64,000 nucleotides of DNA from Actinacidiphila alni (GCF_900112845.1 NZ_FONG01000024.1:62001-126000), one strand, 5' to 3'. Shown: positions 40,364 through 49,223, counted from the first letter of the stretch. Notes: generated by a model not told the origin, from the sequence alone. Program-made: numbers and translations.

Positions 40364-41200
40364 TCAGTTGGAGCCGAGCTCGATCGGCACGCCGACCAGC
40401 GAGCCGTATTCGGTCCAGGAGCCGTCGTAGTTCTTGACGTTGCCCTGGTCGAGCAGCTCGTGCAGCACGAACCAGGTGAGCGCCGAGCGCTCACCGATGC
40501 GGCAGTACGCGATGGTGTCCTTCGCCAGGTCGACCTGCTCCTCGGCGTACAGCGCCTTCAGCTCGTCGTCCGACTTGAAGGTGCCGTCGTCGTTGGCGTT
40601 CTTCGACCACGGGATGTTGCGGGCGCTCGGCACGTGGCCGGGGCGCTGCGACTGCTCCTGCGGAAGGTGCGCCGGGGCGAGCAGCTTGCCGGAGAACTCG
40701 TCGGGCGAGCGCACGTCGACCAGGTTCAGCGAGCCGATCGCGGCGACGACGTCGTCACGGAAGGCGCGGATCGAGGTGTCCTGCTCCTTGGCCTTGTACG
40801 TGGTCGCGGCGCGCTGCGGCACCTCCACGGCCAGGTCGCGGGAGTCCAGCTCCCACTTCTTGCGGCCGCCGTCGAGCAGCTTCACCGAGTCGTGGCCGTA
40901 CAGCTTGAAGTACCAGTAGGCGTAGGAGGCGAACCAGTTGTTGTTGCCGCCGTAGAGCACCACGGTGTCGTCGTTGGCGATGCCCTTGGCGGACAGCAGC
41001 GCCTCGAAGCCGGCCTGGTCGATGAAGTCGCGGCGGACCGGGTCCTGGAGGTCCTGCTTCCAGTCGATGCGGACGGCGTTCTTGATGTGGTTCTTGTCGT
41101 ACGCCGACGTGTCCTCGTCGACCTCGACGATGACCACCTTCGGGTCGTCGATGTGGGCCTCGACCCAGTCGGCGTCCACCAGGACGTCACTGCGGCTCAT
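40364..41200 (-). CDS. thiosulfate sulfurtransferase (rhodanese)
   Basis: A 278-residue two-domain rhodanese. The active-site loop is IAYCRIGERS near the C-terminus, and the persulfide-carrying Cys is that Cys. The N-terminal inactive domain begins DVLVDADWVEAHIDDPKVVI. It transfers sulfane sulfur from thiosulfate to cyanide or thiol acceptors and is the cysA/sseA homologue. It lies downstream of a Cys-rich leader peptide gene, whose translation probably adjusts its expression to cysteine supply. Confidence 0.93.
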   Translation of the reverse strand: MSRSDVLVDADWVEAHIDDPKVVIVEVDEDTSAYDKNHIKNAVRIDWKQDLQDPVRRDFIDQAGFEALLSAKGIANDDTVVLYGGNNNWFASYAYWYFKLYGHDSVKLLDGGRKKWELDSRDLAVEVPQRAATTYKAKEQDTSIRAFRDDVVAAIGSLNLVDVRSPDEFSGKLLAPAHLPQEQSQRPGHVPSARNIPWSKNANDDGTFKSDDELKALYAEEQVDLAKDTIAYCRIGERSALTWFVLHELLDQGNVKNYDGSWTEYGSLVGVPIELGSN

Positions 41201-41361
41201 GTTGTTTCTCCTCCGGGGCAGTACGGATGTGCGGTTGCGCGACGGAGCGCGGGGATACGCGTGCAGGGCGCGGGGCTCGCCCGGCCGGCCGGGCGGGGGC
41301 GGGGAGGCAGGCTGTACCGGGGGCCGTCACGGCCGGCATCGGTACGGGGGGACCGCCGCCC

Positions 41362-41442
41362 CTAGGGCATGCGACAGAGCATGGCGGCGACGCGGCACAG
41401 GTCGACTGCCCGCCGCTTCGTGAGATCCGCCTGTCGCTTCAT
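41362..41442 (-). CDS. Ms5788A-type Cys-rich leader peptide, 26 residues
   Basis: The frame ATG 41442 to TAG 41362 starts MKRQADLTKRRAVDLC and has a second Cys near its end. It matches the actinobacterial leader peptide found before rhodanese genes, best known from Mycobacterium smegmatis Ms5788A, where cysteine shortage stalls translation and raises downstream expression. It has a promoter with the ATG at the transcription start and no ribosome binding site, like the mycobacterial case. About 160 bases of untranslated leader follow before the rhodanese start and may form the switching structure. Confidence 0.82.
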   Translation of the reverse strand: MKRQADLTKRRAVDLCRVAAMLCRMP

Positions 41443-41449
41443 GGTCCCG

Positions 41450-41479
41450 ATCGTAGGGATATCACCCCGTAGGTGTCAC
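41450..41479 (-). promoter_or_regulatory. leaderless promoter of the Cys leader/rhodanese operon
   Basis: On the minus strand GTGACA (41474-41479) and TACGAT (41450-41455) are 18 bases apart, and the ATG at 41442 follows 7 nt after the -10 box, so transcript and peptide probably begin together. Confidence 0.65.
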
Positions 41480-41682
41480 CGTCGTGTCATATCGTGAGAC
41501 GCGATCGTCCGCATGGCGGACGGGGACCGTCGTGACGAACGGCCCGCACCGCGTCCAGCGCCTTCCTACCCCGTCCGCGGCCCGCCCGAACCGCCGCCGC
41601 GCCGCTCGTATGCCCGTTCGGGCAACGCCGCCGACCTGCGGACGACCGCCGGGCGGACACCACCGTCTCAGTCGGCGAGAAA

Positions 41683-41698
41683 TTCCGGGCGCCCGGAA
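41683..41698 (-). terminator. perfect 16-bp palindrome after the LmeA-like gene
   Basis: TTCCGGGCGCCCGGAA lies 62 bases beyond the stop at 41760 on the minus strand. The 317-base region 41443-41759 otherwise holds only the leader promoter; no gene is visible. Confidence 0.4.
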
Positions 41699-41759
41699 CC
41701 CGGGCCGGGACAAGAAGAGCCGGTGAACGGTCCCGGCGGTCCCGCGGGCCGGGAAGCCG

Positions 41760-42461
41760 TCAGTTCGCGAGCACCACGTGCTTGCCGCCCGCCGCCACCG
41801 ACAGCCCGTCCGGCGTGCTGGTGATCGAGGTCAGCGCGATCCCGGCCGGCAGGTGCGTGAGCTGCCGGGTGAAGTCGATCTGCTGCCGCACCTGGTCGTC
41901 CAGGCCCAGCGCCGTGAACGCCTTCGGCAGCGTCCGCGCCCGGAGGCCGATGGAGTCCGCGCCGCGTACGGTCACCTCGCTGAGCACGCTCAGCTTCGCG
42001 CCCATGAAGGTGCCGGTCAGCTTGACCAGCGCGCCGCCGTTCTCGCTCTTGGCGTCGCCCGCCGAGGAGACGGTAATGCCGGCCGGCGCGGCCTTGGTGA
42101 GGTCGGCGTAGGTGAGGAAGGCCAGGCCGTCGGCGGAGTCGGCGACCGCGCGCCGGTAGCCGTCGGAGAGGCGTACGCCGTGCAGGTCGGCGTGGAAGCT
42201 GTCGATCCGCAGCGTCTGGCCGCCGTTGCCGGCCGCGATGTCCTTGGCGGTGACCTTGACCTCGTCGAGCTTGCCGGACAGCGCCTGCGTGAGGAACGGG
42301 AAGCCCTCGATCGACACCTTGGGCTTGCTGGTCAGGCCCTGGGTGAGCGCGGCGCGGTCGGCCGCCTTGTTCTGCGCGACGGAGACCGTGATCCGGTCGG
42401 CCGCGACGAACAGACCGCCCAGGATCACCAGGACGATCAGAACTGTCCGCGCCACTCTCAT
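41760..42461 (-). CDS. DUF2993 / LmeA-like phospholipid-binding protein
   Basis: A 233-residue protein with an N-terminal membrane anchor or signal (TVLIVLVILGGLFVAADRI) and a DUF2993 beta-rich domain (PKVSIEGFPFLTQALSGKLD, EVTVRGADSIGLRARTL). In mycobacteria LmeA of this family binds phosphoinositides and supports lipomannan maturation in the cell envelope; the same role here is inference. It stands alone between the leader peptide and a large membrane protein. Confidence 0.85.
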   Translation of the reverse strand: MRVARTVLIVLVILGGLFVAADRITVSVAQNKAADRAALTQGLTSKPKVSIEGFPFLTQALSGKLDEVKVTAKDIAAGNGGQTLRIDSFHADLHGVRLSDGYRRAVADSADGLAFLTYADLTKAAPAGITVSSAGDAKSENGGALVKLTGTFMGAKLSVLSEVTVRGADSIGLRARTLPKAFTALGLDDQVRQQIDFTRQLTHLPAGIALTSITSTPDGLSVAAGGKHVVLAN

Positions 42462-42642
42462 GCGTCACTTCTCCCCGCTCGTGCGCCCGGGCGCTGCCGT
42501 GTGCCGCCCGGGGTGATCTCCCCCCACCCCTGACGGCGGGGCCGGTCGTTCGGTTCCCGAAGTGTTCAACCGCTACCGACCGGCCCCGGGTTGCCGCCGC
42601 ACGGCGGCGCGTGCGGCGGGCCCGGGCTTCCGTACGGTCAGG

Positions 42643-44274
42643 TCAGCCGGTGAGGGCGCGGCCCAGCACGTAGACGGCCGGGGCCGCGGCGGTCAGCGGC
42701 AGCGCCACACCCGCGGTGAAGTGGACGAAGCGGGACGGGAAGTCGTAGCTGGCCACCCGCAGGCCGACCAGCGCGCAGACACCGCAGGCCGCGGCGGTCA
42801 GCACGGCGTCGCCGCTCGCCGTCCCGGTGGCGGAACCGGTGGCGAGGCCGGTCGCCGCGGCGGCGGCCAGCGCGGCCACCACGGAGGCCGGGCCCGGCAG
42901 CGGCAGCGCGCGGACCAGCGCGGCCGCGGCCACCGCGATCGCGCCGACCACCACCGGGTCGGACCCGGCGTCGGAGGTCGCGGTCGCGAGGTAACCGGCG
43001 GCGAGCACGGTGAGCAGGGTGGACGCGGAGGTCGCGGTGAGCGAGGCCATGCGTTCGTCGCCCGAGCCGTGGTGCCGCAGTTGCAGCACCAGGACGAGGA
43101 GCAGCCACACGCCGAGGGTGCCGAGCAGCACCTCGGGGCCGTGGTCGCCGCTCGCGATCAGCAGGCCGATGTCGGCGGTGACGCCGGACAGGAACGCCAG
43201 CACGATGCCCTGCCGGGCGGGCCACATCCCGTTCAGCCGGAACCAGCCGGCCGCGGTCACCGCCTGGAGCAGCACCAGCACGACGGCCAGGCCCGGCTTG
43301 CCGATCGCCGCGCCGCCCGCCATCAGCAGGCCGAGCGCCGCGGTCAGGGCGGCGGGCTGGATCCCGGGGGCGATGATCGGGGAGCCGGTGCGCACCGGCG
43401 TCCCGGCGGCCGCCTCCGCCGCCGCGGTCGGCTCGGCCCTGCGGCCGGGCGTCTGCTGCGGCACGCTCTCCACCACCGGCAGCACCGCGGTCCGCTCCGT
43501 CTCGCCGTACGCCTGCGGGTGCGGGTGGCCCGCGCCCTGCTGCCAGTCGCCGCCCGCGGCCGTCGCGTGCCCGGCCCACGAGTCGCCCGCCTGCGGGGCG
43601 CCGTAGGGCGCGCCCGGCTCCGCGTACGGCGGCATCGGCCCGGCCAGCGGCTCGGGTACGTATGTCCGCCCGCCGTCATGGCCGCCCTCGTAACCCGCCG
43701 AGCCGTACGCCGGCCCGCCGCCGTACCCGTCGTGGCCGTGGTCCCGGGTCCCGGGGTGGCCGGGGGCGCCGCCGTCCGCGTACGGCCCGGGCACCTGCCC
43801 GTACGTGCCGGACGCGTAAGGCCTCGGCACCTGCCCGCCGCCGTACGCGTCGTACGTGCCGTCGGCGTACCCGCCGCCCTGCCCGTGGCTCTCTGCCCCG
43901 GTGAAACCGGAGGCGCCGTCGTACGGATACGGCTCCGCGCCGCTCGCCCCGTACGCGTACGGCCCGGGCACCTGCCCACCGCCCTGCGGGTGTCCCGCGG
44001 CGCCGGCCCCCTGCTGGTCGGCGGCGTACGCCCCGCCGGGGGCGGAGTCGTAGGCGCCATGGCCGCCGAAGGCGCCGGAGCCGGGGCCACCCGCGTTCGG
44101 GGCGTCGTGGCCCGCGGCGGGCGCACCGGCGCCGTACGGGCCTTCGGGGCTTCCGCCGTGGCGCGGCGAGGTCGGGCCGGGGGCGTCAGCGCCGTAGGGG
44201 GCGGCGGGATCGTCCTGGCTGCCGGGCCGGCGGCCGTGGTCGTCGTTCTGGCCGGGAGGCCACTGCTCGGTCAT
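42643..44274 (-). CDS. hypothetical Gly/Pro/Tyr-rich membrane protein
   Basis: A 543-residue protein. Residues 1-~290 are disordered, with many GPYGA, DGGAPG and HPQAYGE repeats. Residues ~295-543 contain about eight hydrophobic segments (ALTAALGLLMAGGAAIGKPG, LAVVLVLLQAVTAAGWFRL, LAFLSGVTADIGLLIASG). It resembles no transporter that I recognise. Its start is one base after the MoaD-like stop, so they form an operon. The repetitive half makes exact length variable between strains. Confidence 0.75.
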   Translation of the reverse strand: MTEQWPPGQNDDHGRRPGSQDDPAAPYGADAPGPTSPRHGGSPEGPYGAGAPAAGHDAPNAGGPGSGAFGGHGAYDSAPGGAYAADQQGAGAAGHPQGGGQVPGPYAYGASGAEPYPYDGASGFTGAESHGQGGGYADGTYDAYGGGQVPRPYASGTYGQVPGPYADGGAPGHPGTRDHGHDGYGGGPAYGSAGYEGGHDGGRTYVPEPLAGPMPPYAEPGAPYGAPQAGDSWAGHATAAGGDWQQGAGHPHPQAYGETERTAVLPVVESVPQQTPGRRAEPTAAAEAAAGTPVRTGSPIIAPGIQPAALTAALGLLMAGGAAIGKPGLAVVLVLLQAVTAAGWFRLNGMWPARQGIVLAFLSGVTADIGLLIASGDHGPEVLLGTLGVWLLLVLVLQLRHHGSGDERMASLTATSASTLLTVLAAGYLATATSDAGSDPVVVGAIAVAAAALVRALPLPGPASVVAALAAAAATGLATGSATGTASGDAVLTAAACGVCALVGLRVASYDFPSRFVHFTAGVALPLTAAAPAVYVLGRALTG

Positions 44275-44275
44275 G

Positions 44276-44563
44276 TCATCCTCCCGCGAACGGCGGGAGG
44301 ACCTCCACCGTGGGGCCGTCGGTCAGCAGGACCTCGGTGTGGTCCCGGGTGCCGACGGGGTTGCCGTCGACGAGGAAGGAGCTGCGCAGCAGGACGCGGG
44401 CGAACTCCGGACGGCGCGCGTGCCGCTCGCGCGCCGCGGCGAGCGCGTCCGCGAGGGTCGTCGCGCGGTACGGCTCCTCCGCCGTGCCCGCGGCGGCCTT
44501 GGCGGCGGCCCAGTAGCGGATCGTGCCCGCCGCCGGGCCCGCGGCCGTGTCGGGTGCAGCCAT
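44276..44563 (-). CDS. MoaD/ThiS-like ubiquitin-fold sulfur carrier
   Basis: A 95-residue beta-grasp protein ending in the carrier Gly-Gly (VEVLPPFAGG). Core strands are GTIRYWAAAKAAAGTAEEPY and FARVLLRSSFLVDGNPVG. Its C-terminus would be adenylated and thiocarboxylated by an E1-like enzyme (MoeB/ThiF) for molybdopterin or another sulfur transfer. The only such enzyme in this window is the PqqD-ThiF protein at 21351, which is more likely dedicated to the peptide beside it. GGAG precedes ATG 44563. Coupled to the downstream membrane protein. Confidence 0.88.
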   Translation of the reverse strand: MAAPDTAAGPAAGTIRYWAAAKAAAGTAEEPYRATTLADALAAARERHARRPEFARVLLRSSFLVDGNPVGTRDHTEVLLTDGPTVEVLPPFAGG

Positions 44564-44637
44564 CACGGCTCCGTCCTCACATTCCGTTCGGCGCGCTCCG
44601 CGCGCCCTGTGTCGTCGTCCATCATGGCCCGTCCGCG

Positions 44638-45675
44638 TCACCGGGCGGGAACACCGCTCGTCAGCCAGTCGCCGATCCGCCGCAGCAGCGCGTCCCGCGC
44701 CGCGTTCTCCGCGTGCCCGAAGCCGGGCTCGATCCACAGCTCGGCCGTGTTGTTCCCGTTGTCCCCGTTGTCGCCGTCGGCGCCGGCCGCCGCGGCCAGC
44801 GACAGCGGGTGGTCCAGCGGGAAGTACCCGTCCTGGTCGCCGTGCACGATCAGCAGCGGGGTGGGCGCGATCAGCGGCACCGCCTCCACCGGGGAGAGCG
44901 GCACCGGGTCCCAGTCGGACGGCCGGATCCGGGTCTTCAGGCCGTAGCGCGAGACCAGCCGCCCGGCGGGCCGGGTGATCGCCCAGTGCACGCGCCGCAT
45001 GGGCGCGGTGCCCCGGTAGTACCAGCGGGCGGGTGAGCTGACCGACACCACCGCGTCCACATGCGCCGGTGAATGCGCCGTCGTGCGCCCGTCACGCGCG
45101 GGGCGCACACCGGTTGCCTCCGGCCGTACCGAAGCCCGCGCCGAGGCCCGCTCGGCGGACCGTACGGCCGCGTGCACCGTCGTCCCGGCCGCGTGCCGCA
45201 GGACGACCGAGCCGCCCATCGAGAAGCCGACCGTGACGACCCGCCGGTAGCCCAGCCGCCGGGCCCAGGCGACCGCCGCGTCCAGGTCGAGCACCTCCAG
45301 ATCGCCCACCGTCGACAGGCCGCCGGAACGCCCGTGCCCGCGGAAGGAGAAGGTGACCACTCCCCCGTATCCGGCCAGGACACGGGCCGCGCGACGGACC
45401 GCGGGCCGCTCCAGCGCACCGGTGAATCCGTGCGCCACGACGATGGCCGATTCCCGCTCCCGGTACGCGCCCGCGCCGGCGGGCCCGGCGCCCTCCGTAC
45501 CGTCCCGCCGGCCGCCGTATTCACTCACGATTTCCGCGTCCGACAGGCGGTGTTCCGCCTCGATCGCGATGCCGTCGGCCGTCAGCAGCGTCGTCAACCC
45601 AGCGGCCTTACCGCCACCCGAAGTGATCGGAGCTACACGCTTTTGCTGGTCAAGGGGCTCGGCAGGGCTGTCCAT
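44638..45675 (-). CDS. alpha/beta hydrolase
   Basis: A 345-residue serine hydrolase fold. The oxyanion HGFTG follows IVVAHGFTGAL, the nucleophile elbow is GFSMGG, and an acid/His pair is suggested by VHGDQDGYFP and PGFGHAEN. It resembles esterases/lipases that work on small acyl substrates; substrate unknown. It is the divergent partner of the glnR region, with 107 bases between its start and the micro-ORF before glnR. A Gly/Asn repeat (NGDNGNN) lies near the C-terminus. Confidence 0.88.
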   Translation of the reverse strand: MDSPAEPLDQQKRVAPITSGGGKAAGLTTLLTADGIAIEAEHRLSDAEIVSEYGGRRDGTEGAGPAGAGAYRERESAIVVAHGFTGALERPAVRRAARVLAGYGGVVTFSFRGHGRSGGLSTVGDLEVLDLDAAVAWARRLGYRRVVTVGFSMGGSVVLRHAAGTTVHAAVRSAERASARASVRPEATGVRPARDGRTTAHSPAHVDAVVSVSSPARWYYRGTAPMRRVHWAITRPAGRLVSRYGLKTRIRPSDWDPVPLSPVEAVPLIAPTPLLIVHGDQDGYFPLDHPLSLAAAAGADGDNGDNGNNTAELWIEPGFGHAENAARDALLRRIGDWLTSGVPAR

Positions 45676-45782
45676 GTGGGCTATTCTTCCGTGCCAGAGG
45701 ACCTGGGCAATGTCGCCCCCGGGTCCTTTCGTGCTTTCCCGGCACGCCGCACGTCCTCGCAGGGACCGAGGAGGGTTCAGAA

Positions 45783-45857
45783 ATGAGCAAGCGCACCGCG
45801 CGCGGAAATGACGCGCACCGATGTGACGTCCGGACGACCGACGGGAGTCTGCGGTGA
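45783..45857 (+). CDS. 24-residue micro-ORF coupled to glnR
   Basis: ATG 45783 with a perfect GAGGAGGG site 7 nt upstream begins MSKRTARGNDAHRCDV and ends at TGA 45857, where the stop overlaps the GTG of glnR by three bases (GTGA). glnR itself has a poor ribosome binding site, so its translation probably depends on this micro-ORF. The sequence suggests regulation through codon content or coupling rather than function of the peptide, which contains one Cys. No published description is known to me. Confidence 0.6.
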   Translation: MSKRTARGNDAHRCDVRTTDGSLR

Positions 45858-46696
45858 GTTCTCTCCTGCTTCTGACCAACGCCCTCCAGCCATCCACCGA
45901 AGTGCTGCCCGCGCTCGGGCTGCTGCTGCACAGCGTCCGCGTCGCGCCCGCCGAGGGCCCGGCCCTGGTGGACACCCCCGGCGCCGACGTGATCCTGATC
46001 GACGGCCGCCGTGACCTGCCGCAGGTGCGCAGCCTGTGCCAGCTGCTGCGCTCCACCGGGCCCGGCTGCCCGCTGATGCTGGTCGTCACCGAGGGCGGCC
46101 TGGCCGCGGTGACCGCGGACTGGGGGATCGACGACGTGCTGCTGGACACCGCGGGCCCCGCCGAGGTCGAGGCCCGGCTGCGGCTGGCCATGGGCCGCCA
46201 GCAGATCGTCACCGACGACAGCCCGATGGAGATCCGCAACGGCGACCTGTCGGTCGACGAGGCCACCTACAGCGCCAAGCTCAAGGGCCGGGTGCTGGAC
46301 CTGACCTTCAAGGAGTTCGAGCTGCTGAAGTACCTGGCGCAGCACCCCGGCCGGGTCTTCACCCGCGCCCAGCTCCTCCAGGAGGTGTGGGGCTACGACT
46401 ACTTCGGCGGCACCCGCACGGTGGACGTGCACGTACGGCGGCTGCGCGCCAAGCTCGGCGTCGAGCACGAGTCGCTGATCGGCACCGTCCGCAATGTCGG
46501 CTACCGCTTCGTGACGCCGGAGAAGGTCGAGCGGGCCGCCGAGGAGGCCGCCAGGAGCGAGGCCGCGCAGGGCCGCGGGCCGCGCCCGGGCGACGAGCCC
46601 GCCGACGTACCGGTGGAGCGGCCCGGGTCCGCGGACGGCTCTGCCGGACAGGCCGCGGGACACCCGGCCGGACAATCGGCAGGACGGACCGTATGA
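45854..46696 (+). CDS. glnR: OmpR-type global nitrogen regulator GlnR
   Basis: A 280-residue orphan response regulator. The receiver domain (MSSLLLLTNALQPSTEVLPA) keeps D50 in VILIDGRRD but lacks the normal acidic pocket, as in other GlnR proteins that are not phosphorylated by a partner kinase. The winged helix (VLDLTFKEFELLKYLAQHPG, RTVDVHVRRLRAKLG, IGTVRNVGYRFV) binds GlnR boxes to control glnA, amtB and other nitrogen genes. An extra Gly/Pro/Ala-rich tail of ~45 residues is longer than usual. The GTG overlaps a micro-ORF stop. Confidence 0.93.
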   Translation: MSSLLLLTNALQPSTEVLPALGLLLHSVRVAPAEGPALVDTPGADVILIDGRRDLPQVRSLCQLLRSTGPGCPLMLVVTEGGLAAVTADWGIDDVLLDTAGPAEVEARLRLAMGRQQIVTDDSPMEIRNGDLSVDEATYSAKLKGRVLDLTFKEFELLKYLAQHPGRVFTRAQLLQEVWGYDYFGGTRTVDVHVRRLRAKLGVEHESLIGTVRNVGYRFVTPEKVERAAEEAARSEAAQGRGPRPGDEPADVPVERPGSADGSAGQAAGHPAGQSAGRTV

Positions 46697-46735
46697 CCGG
46701 TATGACGATCCATGTGACGGCGGGATAGACACGCG

Positions 46736-46741
46736 TAGACT
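46736..46741 (+). promoter_or_regulatory. putative -10 box of a leaderless promoter
   Basis: TAGACT ends 7 nt before the LacI-type GTG start; GTGACG at 46714-46719 is a candidate -35 with a 16-base spacer. Confidence 0.45.
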
Positions 46742-46748
46742 GCGCGAC

Positions 46749-47774
46749 GTGCCCAAGGTGACGCGTGACGACGTGGCAAGGCTGGCGGGGACGTCCACCG
46801 CGGTCGTCAGCTACGTCATCAACAACGGACCCCGGCCGGTAGCCCCGGCCACCCGCGAGCGCGTGCTCGCGGCCATCAAGCAGCTCGGCTACCGCCCGGA
46901 CCGCGTGGCCCAGGCGATGGCGAGCCGCCGTACCGACCTCATCGGCCTCATCGTGCCGGACGCGCGCCAGCCGTTCTTCGCGGAGATGGCGCACGCGGTC
47001 GAACAGGCGGCGTCCGAGCGCGGCAAGATGGTGCTGGTCGGGAATTCCGACTACCTCGACGAGCGCGAGGTGCACTATCTGCGGGCCTTCCTCGGTATGC
47101 GGGTCTCCGGCCTGATCCTGATCAGCCAGGGCCCCAGCGAGAACGCGGCGACCGAGATCGACGCCTGGGACGCCCGCGTGGTGCTGCTGCACGAGCGCCC
47201 CGAGGCCATCGACGACATCGCTGTCGTCACCGACGACATCGGCGGCGCCCAGCTCGCCACCCGCCACCTGCTGGAGCACGGGCACGAGTACGTCGCCTGC
47301 CTCGGCGGCATGGAGAAGACGCCGGTGATCGGCGACCCCGTCACCGACCACGTCGTCGGCTGGCGGCGGGCCATGCAGGAGGCGGGGCGGTCCACGGAGG
47401 GCCGCCTCTTCCAGGCTCCGTACAACCGCTACGACGCGTACGAGGTCGCGCTCGGCATCCTGTCCGGGCCCGACCGGCCGCCGGCCATCTTCTGCGCCAC
47501 CGACGACCAGGCGATCGGCGTGCTGCGGGCCGCCCGCGAACTGCGGATCGACGTGCCCGAACAGCTCGCGGTGGCCGGCTTCGACGACGTGAAGGAGGCC
47601 GCGCTCGCCGATCCGCCGCTCACCACGGTGGCCTCCGACCGGCAGGCGATGGCCCGGGCGGCGGTGGACGCGGTGCTCGACGACTCGCTGCGGGTGCCCG
47701 GCGCCCGGCGCGAGCGGCTGCGGCAGTTCCCGTCCCGGCTGGTGCTGCGGGGCTCGTGCGGCTGCCACGCGTGA
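46749..47774 (+). CDS. LacI-family transcriptional regulator
   Basis: A 341-residue regulator. The HTH begins at once (VTRDDVARLAGTSTAVVSYV, then INNGPRPVAPATRERVLAAI and the hinge KQLGYRPDRVAQAMA), followed by a periplasmic-binding-like sugar domain (TDLIGLIVPDARQPFFAEMA, AVTDDIGGAQLATRHLLEHG, ATDDQAIGVLRAARELRIDV). It responds to an unknown sugar-like ligand. No sugar transporter is adjacent. GTG start, apparently leaderless. The C-terminus ends CGCHA, with two Cys. Confidence 0.9.
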   Translation: MPKVTRDDVARLAGTSTAVVSYVINNGPRPVAPATRERVLAAIKQLGYRPDRVAQAMASRRTDLIGLIVPDARQPFFAEMAHAVEQAASERGKMVLVGNSDYLDEREVHYLRAFLGMRVSGLILISQGPSENAATEIDAWDARVVLLHERPEAIDDIAVVTDDIGGAQLATRHLLEHGHEYVACLGGMEKTPVIGDPVTDHVVGWRRAMQEAGRSTEGRLFQAPYNRYDAYEVALGILSGPDRPPAIFCATDDQAIGVLRAARELRIDVPEQLAVAGFDDVKEAALADPPLTTVASDRQAMARAAVDAVLDDSLRVPGARRERLRQFPSRLVLRGSCGCHA

Positions 47775-47934
47775 GCCGCTGCCATACGCGAGCCGGGTGC
47801 ACGCGAGCCGGTGCACGTGAGCCCGCACGTGCGGCGTCTTGCGTGATCTTCTTTATATAGGGCATATCTACTTCTGCCGGGCTTCTCAGCGAGTGCTCAG
47901 GAAGCTCTCATCTTCCGGGCCCACAGTCATTGAC

Positions 47935-49131
47935 ATGACCGAGAGCAGCCGCAACGGCGAACCCCACCAGTACCCGTCCGACCCGCAGCTTCCGTTCTCC
48001 TCCGAGCCCGACACGGCCGTCCAGCCGGTCCAGCCCGTGCACCGGGCGCCCGACTTCGACGCGCCGTCGGCGACCGGTTTCCCGCCGCCGCCCCCGTACG
48101 AGCCGGGCACGGGCGCGGTGGCCGCCGCGGCCGAGCCGCCCGGGGAGCCGGTGCCCGCCGGGCGCCGCCGGGCCCGCAGGCCCGTCGCGCTGTTCGCCGC
48201 GGTCGCCCTCGCGGCCGGCGTGATCGGCGGCGGCGCCGGCGCGCTGATCGGCAACGCCACGCACGACTCCGGCAGCAGTACGACGGCCAGTACCGCGGTC
48301 AACGCGAGCGTCGTGGACGGCAGCGTCAGCAGCGTGGCCAAGGCGGTCAGCCCCAGCGTCGTCGAGATCAACGCGACGTCCAGCGAGGGCAAGTCGACCG
48401 GCGCCGGTGTGATCATCACCAGCGACGGCGAGGTCATCACCAACAACCACGTCATCGCCGGTGCCGACTCCGTCTCCGTGACGTACAGCAACGGCAAGAA
48501 GGCCACCGCCTCGGTGGTCGGCACCGACTCCGCCAAGGACCTGGCGCTGATCAAGGTGCAGGGCGCCAGCGGGCTGCCCGCGGCCACGCTCGGCGACTCC
48601 TCGAAGATCGCGGTCGGCGACCAGGTGGTGGCCATCGGCTCCCCCGAGGGCCTGACCGGCACCGTCACCAGCGGCATCGTGTCCTCGCTCAACCGCGACG
48701 TGACCGTGTCCACCGACGAGAGCCAGGGCCAGGGGCAGGGCCAGGGCGGCAACGGCCAGTGGCCGTTCTCCTTCGGCGGCAACCAGTACAACGGCAACAC
48801 CGGCAGCTCCACCACCACGTACAAGGCGATCCAGACCGACGCCTCGCTCAACCCCGGCAACTCCGGCGGCGCCCTGATCAACATGAGCGGCCAGATCATC
48901 GGCATCAACTCCGCGATGTACTCCGACGCCTCGTCCTCCGGCGGCAGCAGCAGCGCGGGCAGCGTCGGCCTCGGCTTCGCGATCCCGATCGACACCGTCA
49001 AGTCCGACCTGGCCAAGCTCCGGGCCGGCGGCACCAGCGACAACAGCGACAGTGACAACGGGAACGGGAACGGCAGCAGCGACGGGACCAGCGGCAACGG
49101 CGACAGCAGCGGCGGCTTCGGCGGCTTCTGA
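47935..49131 (+). CDS. S1C trypsin-like serine protease (HtrA-like)
   Basis: A 398-residue membrane-anchored protease. Residues 1-80 are cytoplasmic and Pro-rich, one membrane helix follows (VALFAAVALAAGVIGGGAGA), then the protease domain with triad H162 (TNNHVI), D192 (DLALIKV) and S300 (GNSGGAL). Two low-complexity inserts (QGQGQGQGG and NSDSDNGNGNGSS) flank and end the domain; no PDZ domain is visible, unlike full HtrA. It probably acts outside the cell on misfolded proteins. ATG 47935 has no good ribosome binding site; an AT-rich patch at 47845-47875 may hold the promoter. Confidence 0.88.
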   Translation: MTESSRNGEPHQYPSDPQLPFSSEPDTAVQPVQPVHRAPDFDAPSATGFPPPPPYEPGTGAVAAAAEPPGEPVPAGRRRARRPVALFAAVALAAGVIGGGAGALIGNATHDSGSSTTASTAVNASVVDGSVSSVAKAVSPSVVEINATSSEGKSTGAGVIITSDGEVITNNHVIAGADSVSVTYSNGKKATASVVGTDSAKDLALIKVQGASGLPAATLGDSSKIAVGDQVVAIGSPEGLTGTVTSGIVSSLNRDVTVSTDESQGQGQGQGGNGQWPFSFGGNQYNGNTGSSTTTYKAIQTDASLNPGNSGGALINMSGQIIGINSAMYSDASSSGGSSSAGSVGLGFAIPIDTVKSDLAKLRAGGTSDNSDSDNGNGNGSSDGTSGNGDSSGGFGGF

Positions 49132-49223
49132 GCGGCCCAGGCGCCCCCGCCGTGCGACGCTGGGAGAATCCCGGCACCAGCCATACAGCAGCAGCCCTGC
49201 GGACCAGCGAGGTACCCGACACC

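Noticed and set aside
40054..40494. The longer frame for the DUF1416 protein starting at 40494
   Set aside because: It overlaps the rhodanese coding end; ATG 40344 has a GGAGGA site and matches the MCGAKAGGPD start of the family.
44276..44563. MoaD-like protein as partner of the PqqD-ThiF enzyme at 21351
   Set aside because: They are 22 kb apart, and ThiF is beside its own candidate peptide; housekeeping MoeB elsewhere is the simpler partner.
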